NCBI GenBank assembly: GCA_934371915.1
Contig: CAKROE010000007.1
Location: 3,353 to 67,352, forward strand
DNA length: 64,000 bases
Source: an uncultured Blautia sp.
GTDB taxonomy: Bacteria > Bacillota > Clostridia > Lachnospirales > Lachnospiraceae
Direction: 5' to 3'
The translations under genes and the position numbers were made by a program. Every line of letters starts with the position of its first letter. Position 1 is the stretch's first letter. Below the pieces are notes generated by a model. It ran no database searches. It saw only the letters and a program-made list of their open reading frames with translations, and had not been told where the DNA came from. Below are positions 36,264-44,351 of this stretch, one piece after another.

Positions 36264-37304
36264 TCACTTTTTCTTATAATCTCCTCTGTCTGTAACAATT
36301 TCACAGCCAATTTGTTGCATCCGCCCCGACAGACAGCTTCTGCACTGTGCAGATTCATCTCCCGTACAGATTTTGCCATCGTAGAGCATATATTTTTTTC
36401 GTACAGAAACCGGTGAGAGATTCGGCATTACGACATTTGCCCCCGAAAGCACTCCCATCTCACGTCCTTTCGGATGAATCGTTCCAAGCGCCGTCGTCGC
36501 CGGCAGCAGCACATGCGGAAGCATCAGGCGCAAAAGTGCCAGATAAAACAACGTATCCTCCAACTTCCCGCTTCGTTCCTCGGCAAACGGGGTATCCTTA
36601 TGTGGAATAAAAGGTCCGATTCCCACCATCTCCGGATCCAGATCTTTCAGAAACAGAAAATCCTCTACCAGATCATCAATTGTCTGAAGCGGTGAGCCGA
36701 CCATAAATCCGGCGCCTGTCTGAAAGCCCAGTTTCTTCAATGTCCGCAGACAGTTTTTACGGTGTTCACAGGACATTTCATATGGATGCAGGCGCCTGTA
36801 ATGACGTGGATCCGCAGTTTCATGCCGCAGGAGATAACGGTCAGCGCCAGCCTCGCGGTAAGCACGATAGCTTTCTTCGGATTTTTCACCAATGGAAAGT
36901 GTCAGTGCACAATCCGGATATTTTTTCTTAATTTCCTGAATCAGATGCACTATCTTTTCATCGGTAAAAAACGGATCTTCTCCCCCCTGAAGAACAAATG
37001 TCCGAAATCCGAGTTCATACCCTTCGGCACAGCATGTCATAATATCTTCTTCTGTCAGACGATATCTCTGTGTCTCCCTGTTACTTCTCCGAATGCCGCA
37101 GTAAAAGCAGTCATTTCTACAGTAGTTTGTAAACTCGATCAGTCCACGTACATAGATTTTATTTCCATACACCTGCTGCCGCACCTGATTTGCAAGATTT
37201 CTCGCATACTCTTCATCTTCCTGTGAACGGTTTGCAAGAAGCCGGTGAAATTCCTCTGCACTTAAAAAATTCTCCTGATGCAGTTTATCTATTAATTTTT
37301 TCAT
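36264..37304 (-). CDS. hydE: radical SAM protein HydE ([FeFe] hydrogenase H-cluster maturase)
   Basis: A 346-residue radical SAM enzyme. The SAM-cluster cysteines are Cys62, Cys66 and Cys69 (FTNYCRNDCFYCGIR). A C-terminal CTGDESAQCRSC matches the accessory cluster of HydE, and the GGEDPFFTDEKI and GFMVGSPLQTIDDL segments are family-typical. HydE takes part in building the dithiolate-bridged di-iron centre of [FeFe] hydrogenase. HydF, HydG and a hydrogenase are not in the window. It starts 17 bp after the hydantoinase stop, so it may be co-transcribed with that gene, an unexpected pairing. Confidence 0.88.
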   Translation of the reverse strand: MKKLIDKLHQENFLSAEEFHRLLANRSQEDEEYARNLANQVRQQVYGNKIYVRGLIEFTNYCRNDCFYCGIRRSNRETQRYRLTEEDIMTCCAEGYELGFRTFVLQGGEDPFFTDEKIVHLIQEIKKKYPDCALTLSIGEKSEESYRAYREAGADRYLLRHETADPRHYRRLHPYEMSCEHRKNCLRTLKKLGFQTGAGFMVGSPLQTIDDLVEDFLFLKDLDPEMVGIGPFIPHKDTPFAEERSGKLEDTLFYLALLRLMLPHVLLPATTALGTIHPKGREMGVLSGANVVMPNLSPVSVRKKYMLYDGKICTGDESAQCRSCLSGRMQQIGCEIVTDRGDYKKK

Positions 37305-37321
37305 ACCTTATCCCCATTCGG

Positions 37322-38695
37322 TCAGATTTGTTTTTTGCCTCTGAAAATGTATTTTCCCAGTTTTTCCTGAACCAGTTTGCCATCATCAACTGCAAGATTT
37401 CCACGAAGGAAAACCTTATCAATGCCGCATTTCAGTTCAAATCCCTCGAATGGATTATTGTCCGTATTATACGCATGTGTTGCTGCAGAAATTGTGCTTT
37501 CTTTTTTCGGATCTATCAACACAATATCCGCATCACTTCCCGGTGCGATCACACCTTTCTGCGGATAAACGCCATACAGTTTTGCAGGATTTTCTGACAG
37601 GAATTTACACATCTGTTCCTGCGTGATCCTGCCCTCACGTACTCCATATGTATAAAGAAGTGTTCCTCGTGTCTGCACGCCCGGAAGGCCTCCCGGTATC
37701 TTTGTAAAATCCTCTTTTCCAAGTGCCTTCTGTGCCAGTGTAAAGCTGCACTGATCCGTAGCTATGGTCTGAATCTCTTCTTCTGCCAGAGCGTTCCACA
37801 GACATTCCTGATCTTCTTTCTTACGGATCGGAGGTGCGCATACATAAACAGCACCCTGAAAATCCGGTTTTGAATAAACACTGTCTTCAAGCAGCAGATA
37901 CTGTGGACAGGTCTCTGCATAAACAGTCTGTCCCTCTTTTCTTGCCCTGTGTACTTCTTCCAGAGCTTTTCTGTTTGTCAGATGTACGACCATGACCGGT
38001 GCGCCTGCTTCTTTTGCTATTACCAGCAGACGGTGAACTGCCTCTGCCTCCATATCGTCCGGACGGACAAGCGGATGATTTTCCGGTCCGAGTCTGCCGG
38101 CTTTTTTTGCCTCATCGATCAGAGCATCGATCACTCCGGCATTTTCACAGTGTACACCGGCAAAGCAGCCACATTCACCGAGTTTTTTGAGGATTTTGTA
38201 CATATCACAGTCATTAACGATCATCGCCGGATAAGTCATATACAGCTTGAAGCTGGTGATTCCCTGATCGATCATATCCTGAACTTCTGTTTCCGTCTTT
38301 TCGTTCCACTCTACGATCGACATATGGAAAGAATAGTCACAGGAACATTTGTTATCTGCTTTCTGATGCCATTTTTTGAGACCTTCTTTGAGTGTATGAC
38401 CACCCTTGTCCTGCGAAGCATAATCGATGACCAGCGTCGTTCCGCCGAGGATTGCCGCTTTTGTACCGGTCTCAAAATCATCTGCCGTCACAGTTCCGGC
38501 AACTTCCAGGTCAAAATGCGTATGTCCGTCAATAAATCCCGGAAACAGAAGTTTTCCCTCCGCGTCAATCACTTTTGCATCTTCAGCCTGAAGATCATGT
38601 CCGACTGCTGCAATCTTTTCCCCTTCTATCAGTATATCCATCTGCTCTGATTTTTCTCCTGAAACAACAGTTCCGTTCTTTAATAAATATCTCAT
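37322..38695 (-). CDS. hyuA: dihydropyrimidinase / hydantoinase (HyuA-type)
   Basis: A 457-residue cyclic amidohydrolase. Metal-binding and catalytic residues are visible: GFIDGHTHFDLEVAG (two His), the lysine to be carboxylated in TSFKLYMTYPA, GVHCENAG and VVHLTNRKA (His), and ATDQCSFT (Asp). A homologous gene (hyuA) belongs to the E. coli/gut-bacterial purine cluster with ygeX, ygeY, ygeW and the xdh genes, all of which occur further right here. It would open a hydantoin-like ring intermediate. It is divergent from a YheO-type regulator 222 bp away and followed closely by hydE. Confidence 0.88.
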   Translation of the reverse strand: MRYLLKNGTVVSGEKSEQMDILIEGEKIAAVGHDLQAEDAKVIDAEGKLLFPGFIDGHTHFDLEVAGTVTADDFETGTKAAILGGTTLVIDYASQDKGGHTLKEGLKKWHQKADNKCSCDYSFHMSIVEWNEKTETEVQDMIDQGITSFKLYMTYPAMIVNDCDMYKILKKLGECGCFAGVHCENAGVIDALIDEAKKAGRLGPENHPLVRPDDMEAEAVHRLLVIAKEAGAPVMVVHLTNRKALEEVHRARKEGQTVYAETCPQYLLLEDSVYSKPDFQGAVYVCAPPIRKKEDQECLWNALAEEEIQTIATDQCSFTLAQKALGKEDFTKIPGGLPGVQTRGTLLYTYGVREGRITQEQMCKFLSENPAKLYGVYPQKGVIAPGSDADIVLIDPKKESTISAATHAYNTDNNPFEGFELKCGIDKVFLRGNLAVDDGKLVQEKLGKYIFRGKKQI

Positions 38696-38917
38696 AAATC
38701 CACCCCCGAAATATGATTGTTTTACTGCGAAAAACTCATTCTATATGATATATAAATATAACATTCTTCCATGATACTATCAACTGCTGTCTATGCATTC
38801 CGGCTAATTTCGAACAAATTTTTTAAGGCTTCCTTATTTTTCTTTGGAAAAATCTTTATCTTAAAAAAAATTTATGCTATATTAATATTAACACTATAGC
38901 ATGGAGGAGGAATAATA

Positions 38918-39565
38918 ATGGGACGTCTGACTGTATTAAAGCAGATTGCAAAAGATCTTGCTTCTCAATTTGGTCCTGATTGTGAAATCGTGATCCACGA
39001 CCTTAAGACAAACGATCCGGAACATTCCATTGTATATATTGAAAATGGTCATGTTACCGGGAGGGGAATTGGCGATGGCCCTTCCAATGCCGTTTTTGAT
39101 GTTATCCGACACAACAGCAAAAAAGACAGTGATCCGGCGGATGAAATCCACGATCATCCCGGATATCTGATGAAGACTTCTGATGGCAAGATTCTGAAAT
39201 GCAGTACTTCCTATATTCGTGACGATGACGGCAGTCTTCACTATGTATTTGGAATCAATTACGATATTACCAAACTCACCATGATCGAAAGTGCCCTGCA
39301 CTCCCTGATCACTCCTGTGAACAAAGAAGAAAAGCCGAAAGAAATCACGCACAGCGTCAATGATCTTCTGGATCATCTGATTGAGGAATCCGTTGCTCTG
39401 GTCGGCAAACCGGTTGCCCTCATGAATAAAGAGGACAAAGTAACTGCCATTCAGTTCCTGAATGATTCCGGTGCATTTCTGATTACAAAATCCGGTGACA
39501 AAGTTGCCAGTTATTTCGGCATCTCAAAGTATACGCTGTACAGTTACATTGATGTAAACAAATAA
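38918..39565 (+). CDS. YheO/DauR-like PAS-HTH transcriptional regulator
   Basis: A 215-residue protein. The N-terminal part (about 1-120) looks like the PAS-type ligand domain of the YheO family (FGPDCEIVIHDLKTN, RDDDGSLHYVFGINYDIT). The C-terminal part (about 150-215) ends in a helix-turn-helix (VASYFGISKYTLYSYID) typical of that family. DauR/YheO members regulate amino acid and nitrogen catabolism. It lies divergent to the hydantoinase gene, so it is a candidate regulator of purine breakdown here, which is inference. An AGGAGG ribosome site precedes the ATG. The 222-bp gap to hyuA is very AT-rich and no firm promoter was assigned. Confidence 0.82.
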   Translation: MGRLTVLKQIAKDLASQFGPDCEIVIHDLKTNDPEHSIVYIENGHVTGRGIGDGPSNAVFDVIRHNSKKDSDPADEIHDHPGYLMKTSDGKILKCSTSYIRDDDGSLHYVFGINYDITKLTMIESALHSLITPVNKEEKPKEITHSVNDLLDHLIEESVALVGKPVALMNKEDKVTAIQFLNDSGAFLITKSGDKVASYFGISKYTLYSYIDVNK

Positions 39566-39589
39566 TTTACCTTTTTATATTTTCCACTG

Positions 39590-39640
39590 AAAAATCCGCA
39601 GTCTGCTGTCATTCTTAGGACAACATCCTGCGGATTTTTT
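39590..39640. terminator. bidirectional terminator
   Basis: AAAATCCGCA (39591-39600) pairs with TGCGGATTTT (39629-39638), with a 28-base loop that may itself fold, and a T-run follows. It lies between the convergent regulator and cytidylate-kinase-like genes. Confidence 0.75.
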
Positions 39641-39649
39641 CATCTTTAT

Positions 39650-40660
39650 TTAATTACGCTGCACGGTCTGCTGGTTCAAAAGACGTTTGATCACATCGAT
39701 TGTCTCTTTGATACCGTAGTTTGCACTGTTGATACAGAGGTCATAATTCTCCGGTTTTCCCCATTTCTCACCAGTATAAAATTCATAGTATTTCTTATGC
39801 TGTTTATCCATTTTCCTGAGGAAACGGACGGCTTCTTTCATATCCATGTTTCGCACATCCATGACATGCTGTGTACGAACCTGGAATGGTGCACTGATAA
39901 AAATACTGATATGCGGAATGTGGTTATTTTTCAAAATTGCATCTGCACAGCGTCCCATGATCAGGCAGTCTTCTGTCCTTGCAAGGTCGCAGATCAGATC
40001 ACTCATATTGAAGAAAACTGCATCCTGCTTTGAAAGTCCATGATATCGGTTCAGCTCTTTCAGTTTTGTGCGAAGACTTTCGTGTGTTTTCTTTCCATAT
40101 TTGTTGAACTCTGTAAAATTCTCTTTATCCTGTACGGCATCTTTTTCTGCTTCCAGACGTTTCAGGACCTGATCAAAGATCTCAACATCATAGTAATTGA
40201 TCCTGAGGTTATCTGCCAGTTCAAATCCAATATCATTTCCGGCACTTCCCTGTGTACGGCTGATACAGATCACAAGGTGGTCATCCTCCGAAATCTTCTC
40301 ACGTCTTGCAGCAAGATTCAGTGCCACACGCTCTGCATCGATGATATCTGTCTTTCCGAACATATCCGGAAGTTTCTCAATCGCCTTCAGGATCTCATCA
40401 TATTCCGTCATCAGGCGGCTTCTCTCGGCATCATCCTTGATAGTTCTCGCCATGTTACTGATCAGTGCCAGTTCGCTTCGAAGAAGATGTCCATCCGGTT
40501 TTGTGTACATCAGCATGCTCAACGTACGGATCGTTGTGTCACGGTTTCCGGTAAAGGTACGTCCCAGAGACGATCCCAGTACACGATAAACCTCTCCATC
40601 CAGATCATAAATCCGGTTGGCAAGTTCTGTATATATTTCCTGATTGATATTTTCTGACAT
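39650..40660 (-). CDS. cytidylate kinase-like family protein
   Basis: A 336-residue protein with two parts. Residues 1-130 are helical and not recognised. Residues about 130-325 match the cytidylate kinase-like family: a P-loop-position motif VICISRTQGSAGNDIGFELA, then LIMGRCADAIL and VRTQHVMDVRNMDMKEAV, HKKYYEFYTGEKW. Whether it has kinase activity and on which substrate is unknown. It follows the antiporter gene by 12 bp on the same strand and is probably co-transcribed with it. Confidence 0.75.
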   Translation of the reverse strand: MSENINQEIYTELANRIYDLDGEVYRVLGSSLGRTFTGNRDTTIRTLSMLMYTKPDGHLLRSELALISNMARTIKDDAERSRLMTEYDEILKAIEKLPDMFGKTDIIDAERVALNLAARREKISEDDHLVICISRTQGSAGNDIGFELADNLRINYYDVEIFDQVLKRLEAEKDAVQDKENFTEFNKYGKKTHESLRTKLKELNRYHGLSKQDAVFFNMSDLICDLARTEDCLIMGRCADAILKNNHIPHISIFISAPFQVRTQHVMDVRNMDMKEAVRFLRKMDKQHKKYYEFYTGEKWGKPENYDLCINSANYGIKETIDVIKRLLNQQTVQRN

Positions 40661-40672
40661 AATTCTCCCCCC

Positions 40673-42127
40673 TTACATAAAGAACACAAGCATATCCAGT
40701 ATAAATACCGGAACAAGGAATACAAGTGACCATAATATGTATCCGAAGAAGGACGGCATTTTAACACCGTTTTCGTCAGAAATTGATTTTACCATAAAGT
40801 TCGGTGCATTACCGATATATGTATTGGCTCCCATAAATACAGCGCCGCAGGAAATAGCGGACAGAAGTTTGACCGGTACAGTTCCGAGGCTTGTTGTCAC
40901 ACCATTCATAAAGCCAAGTGTACCTGCAGTTGTCAGGAATACCAGATAGGTCGGTGTATTATCCAGAAAGCTGGACAGCGCACCCGTCGCCCAGAACATT
41001 TCCAGCGGTCTGGACAGTCCCAGATGCGGACCAAGTGATTTCAACAGCATCAGTGCCGGCTGCATCGTAATAAAAATGCCGATAAACAATACGGCGACTT
41101 CCTGGATTGCACCCCATGTAAAATGGTTTCTTCTGCGAATGCTCTTATCTGTCGTCTTAAAGGACAAAAATGCAGCAAGAAGGATCAAAACAATCTCGAT
41201 CAGTGCCGGGAAAGTAAGTGTTACTTCACCGAAAATATGGATTCCCATTACCTCTCCCGCTGCATTCTGGAATGCAGAAAGTCCCGGAAGAACACCACTT
41301 AAAATAACCGCTGCCACGATCATTACAAGAAAGATAATGTTATGTAATCCATCAATATGAAATTCTGTACCCGGCTTGCTGATATCCGGTTTACGTCCCT
41401 GTGCAATATCTTTGCGGTATGCAAGTTTGTCTACATGATAGAATACAAACAGCAAGATCACCATATTAAACAGAAGTACCGGGAACAAATGCAGACTCCA
41501 GAAAAACGGAACGCCACGCATAAAGCCCATCAGAAGCGGCGGATCTCCGATCGGTGTCAGACATCCTCCCATGTTGGAAACCATAAAGATGAAGAATACC
41601 ATGATATGGCTTTTTCTTTTTCTCCATGAATTCATCTTGATGACAGGACGAACCATCAGCATACTTGCTCCGGTCGTTCCGATGCAGCTTGACAAAAGTG
41701 TTCCGAAGGCAAGCAGACATGCATTAACGCGCGGCGAGCCGGCGAAATCGCCTTCCATCGTAATATTACCGGAAACGCAGAAAAGCCCAAATAAAAGAAC
41801 AATAAAAGTAAGATAATCATTTACAATGCATTCGAGAACCGTTTCCGTTGCCTTTCCTGCACCATAAACAACAGCAAAAGGAATTATCATCAGAAGAATC
41901 CACATAAGTACGACATGTGGCTGATGTGCTTCCCACCATTCTGCTTTGATCAGCGGCATCACTGCAATACAGAGCAGAAGTCCTGCAAACGGAATACAAA
42001 GCCATACCGGCACCTGAGTGGTTGTCTCAGTACTGCCTGCGGCCCAGACACCTGTCGGACACATCAAAAGCATGGTCAGAAGCATTCCAAAAAATGTTAC
42101 TGTTTTTTTCAAAGATGTCACCCCCAC
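40673..42127 (-). CDS. NhaD/ArsB-type sodium:proton antiporter-like protein
   Basis: A 484-residue membrane protein of the ion transporter superfamily (NhaD, ArsB, CitM). It has about twelve helices. Landmarks are the repeated signature regions SCIGTTGASMLMVRPVI, NMGGCLTPIGDPPLLMGFMRG and LSSFLDNTPTYLVFL. The Asp/Asn-containing GDPPLL and DNTPT motifs are shared with NhaD antiporters. A Na+/H+ exchange role is likely but anion transport cannot be excluded. It is the first gene of a two-gene unit with its own promoter. Confidence 0.85.
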   Translation of the reverse strand: MGVTSLKKTVTFFGMLLTMLLMCPTGVWAAGSTETTTQVPVWLCIPFAGLLLCIAVMPLIKAEWWEAHQPHVVLMWILLMIIPFAVVYGAGKATETVLECIVNDYLTFIVLLFGLFCVSGNITMEGDFAGSPRVNACLLAFGTLLSSCIGTTGASMLMVRPVIKMNSWRKRKSHIMVFFIFMVSNMGGCLTPIGDPPLLMGFMRGVPFFWSLHLFPVLLFNMVILLFVFYHVDKLAYRKDIAQGRKPDISKPGTEFHIDGLHNIIFLVMIVAAVILSGVLPGLSAFQNAAGEVMGIHIFGEVTLTFPALIEIVLILLAAFLSFKTTDKSIRRRNHFTWGAIQEVAVLFIGIFITMQPALMLLKSLGPHLGLSRPLEMFWATGALSSFLDNTPTYLVFLTTAGTLGFMNGVTTSLGTVPVKLLSAISCGAVFMGANTYIGNAPNFMVKSISDENGVKMPSFFGYILWSLVFLVPVFILDMLVFFM

Positions 42128-42149
42128 GTTTAGTTTTTAACCAGTGCAA

Positions 42150-42177
42150 ATTATAACATAACCATTATAAATTACAA
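42150..42177 (-). promoter_or_regulatory. promoter of the antiporter gene
   Basis: On the minus strand TTGTAA (42172-42177) and an extended -10 TGTTATAAT (box 42150-42155) are 16 bp apart, 23 bp upstream of the start codon. The 257-bp gap up to 42384 also holds the terminator at 42324; the remainder shows nothing clear. Confidence 0.6.
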
Positions 42178-42323
42178 TTGCACTTTCACTCAACAAATCT
42201 TGCGCTTCTCCTGTTTGTTTTGTGCATTTTTCCTATACATTGTATTTTCATCAGTACAATGCTGTACTTCTTCAAAGTATTTATGCGCCAAATTGTGCAA
42301 TTTTGATGCAAATTCACTGTATA

Positions 42324-42375
42324 TAAAAAAAACGGTTCAGTCTCCGGAATCTACCGGGGGACTGAACCGTTTTTG
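42324..42375 (-). terminator. terminator of the YdjGHI-like/DUF1015 unit
   Basis: AACGGTTCAGTC (42331-42342) pairs with GACTGAACCGTT (42360-42371), with a 17-base loop. On the minus strand it is followed by a run of eight or more T residues. It lies 10 bp past the TPM gene stop. Confidence 0.85.
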
Positions 42376-42384
42376 TATGCTCTT

Positions 42385-43233
42385 TTAATAGTCACTACTG
42401 GAACCGGAAAAGCTCTCTCCGCCACTGGAAAAACTTCCGGAATCACTGTCATCATTTTTGGCTTTTGCTGTCTGGCTGACTGTCTCATACAGGAAAATAT
42501 CATGTTGTTCACTCAGTTCCAGACCACCCTCTGCTGTGTACATACCGGCATTTGCCTGCTGTACACGCGTCTTCATCTTACGTACCTGATGCCAGGTAAG
42601 AAGGGCTGTCGGAATTGCCATGATCACAAATGCCATCAGAATATCTGCAAAAAGATATGATGTAACAGAACCGCCCTCCAGATCCATCGGACGTATTTTC
42701 TTGCCCTCGGCAATTCGGTCAAGTCCTGCTGTGAGATCAGAAATCAGAGACTGATATCCACCATACGGGTCATCATCCTTCAGATAAGTTTTGCATTTAT
42801 CCAGCATGTCTTCCTGAATACGCTCTGAAAAGTCATCCTGTGTGTCTCCACGGAATACGATCGTGATGTTTCGGGCATTCGGCTGGTGGAAAATGCACAT
42901 TCCCTCATGCGTATCTCCATAACCGATCTCATTATCCTGCATAAACTCTGCCGCATACTGCCGGTTATCCTCATCTTCATCTATATCCTGTGAAATAAAC
43001 AGTACCGCATCATACCCATATGTCTCATAGATTGCAGCAAGTTCATTATTCAATTCTGTGGCCTGTTCATCTGTCAGGATTCCGCAGTCGTCAAAAACCC
43101 ATGACATTTCTCCATCATCTGAGGAAGTCTCCGTATCTTCCGCCGCAGCCGCAAATACGCAGCTTACCGGTGCAGCCGTTCCCATACAGAGACTGAACAG
43201 CAGTCCGGCCAAAATCAAATTTTTCTTTTTCAT
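42385..43233 (-). CDS. TPM-domain membrane protein (YdjH-like)
   Basis: A 282-residue protein. A signal peptide (about 1-30) is followed by a TPM domain (about 45-190): VFDDCGILTDEQATELNNEL, DAVLFISQDI, DTHEGMCIFHQPNARNI. One membrane helix (about 200-222) leads to a low-complexity Ser/Gly tail, SGSFSSGGESFSGSSS, typical of TPM proteins. In Bacillus, YdjH with YdjG and YdjI forms a membrane complex that recruits the stress protein PspA (YdjF). The gene starts immediately after the YdjG-like stop codon. PspA itself is absent here. Confidence 0.8.
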   Translation of the reverse strand: MKKKNLILAGLLFSLCMGTAAPVSCVFAAAAEDTETSSDDGEMSWVFDDCGILTDEQATELNNELAAIYETYGYDAVLFISQDIDEDEDNRQYAAEFMQDNEIGYGDTHEGMCIFHQPNARNITIVFRGDTQDDFSERIQEDMLDKCKTYLKDDDPYGGYQSLISDLTAGLDRIAEGKKIRPMDLEGGSVTSYLFADILMAFVIMAIPTALLTWHQVRKMKTRVQQANAGMYTAEGGLELSEQHDIFLYETVSQTAKAKNDDSDSGSFSSGGESFSGSSSDY

Positions 43234-44331
43234 TCAGATCACCCCCGTCAGACGCAGAGCCGTAACAATTGCAGCCATCGCGATCGTCAGCGGAATATGA
43301 TGGCTGAACCAGTATTTTACCGCCAGATCTTTACCAACCGGAAGGTCTCCGATAAGATGTCCTGTCTGTCCGTTCATCGCGAAAGAATATGTTTTGCCGT
43401 TCCATTTTGTATTGAGAAACCATACCGGAAAAAGGCCATATTTTACTTTACCTTTTTTTGTTACTTTAATTTTCTCCTGTTTTGGAGTAACTGTCTCATA
43501 TCCCTTAACGCTTTCTTCAAAATTATCTTTGACGCTTCTCTCCATTCGTTCATAAACACGTTCAGTCAGTTCATCCGGTTCCTGATCGTATTTGTCTGCC
43601 ATATATCCGGAAAGATAAGAAAGATTAAATTCTTTCAGATCTTCATAATCATAAGGCTCAATGGCCTCCATCATTGTATTGTCAATAGCTTTTGATCCGT
43701 CTACCGGAATCTTGCGGAAATTAATCTTACCGGCACGAACAACATGATAAAATTTGGTTGCCGTGTATGTATAATCATCGTCTTCCCATACTCTGCTTCT
43801 GGTTGCTTCATAACTGAAACGTCCCGCGGCATCAAGGTCAAACAGCCAGAAAGGCACATACACTGCCTTGATTTCTTCCAGATGATTCTCGTTCATAAAC
43901 ACCTTCGGAAGAAGCGGTTTACCCTTATAGTGATCTTTCAGTGCCTGTACTGCTTCTTTTTTGGATTTTTTGAACGGGATCACATAATCCGGACGATAAG
44001 TATCTTTGAACTGTTCGGGCATGATCATGGGATTGTCACAGTATGGGCATACCGTTGCTCCCGTTGTTTTATCTGCAAGTACTTCTGCACCGCAGGATGG
44101 GCAGCTCCACACTGCCATGTTTGATTTTTCATCCGACTGCCACTGCTCCGGATTAAATCCTTCCCAGTGTGTGGTCGTGTCTTCTTTTACTGTACTTTGT
44201 TGTTCGGCAAGCTGATCCAGTTCTTCCAGTGAATATGTATTTCCGCAGAATTCACATTTCATCTTCTGAGATTTACTGTCAAAAGCAAGTCCTGCCGAAC
44301 AATTCGGGCACTTATAATTTAAAGTATCCAA
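43234..44331 (-). CDS. zinc-ribbon membrane protein (YdjG-like)
   Basis: A 365-residue protein. The start is a TTG at 44331 (LDTLNYKCPNC), 7 bases after GGGGGGAG; no ATG is better placed. Two zinc ribbons are visible: YKCPNCSAGL...MKCEFCGNTYS (about 5-35) and WSCPSCGAEVLADKTTGATVCPYCDNP (about 73-100). A long mixed alpha/beta part follows and one membrane helix ends the protein (about 340-360). The layout matches Bacillus YdjG, part of a membrane-stress module. It lies 20 bp after the SPFH gene and 0 bp before the TPM gene. Confidence 0.78.
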   Translation of the reverse strand: MDTLNYKCPNCSAGLAFDSKSQKMKCEFCGNTYSLEELDQLAEQQSTVKEDTTTHWEGFNPEQWQSDEKSNMAVWSCPSCGAEVLADKTTGATVCPYCDNPMIMPEQFKDTYRPDYVIPFKKSKKEAVQALKDHYKGKPLLPKVFMNENHLEEIKAVYVPFWLFDLDAAGRFSYEATRSRVWEDDDYTYTATKFYHVVRAGKINFRKIPVDGSKAIDNTMMEAIEPYDYEDLKEFNLSYLSGYMADKYDQEPDELTERVYERMERSVKDNFEESVKGYETVTPKQEKIKVTKKGKVKYGLFPVWFLNTKWNGKTYSFAMNGQTGHLIGDLPVGKDLAVKYWFSHHIPLTIAMAAIVTALRLTGVI

Positions 44332-44351
44332 CAGGTCACTCCCCCCTTCGG

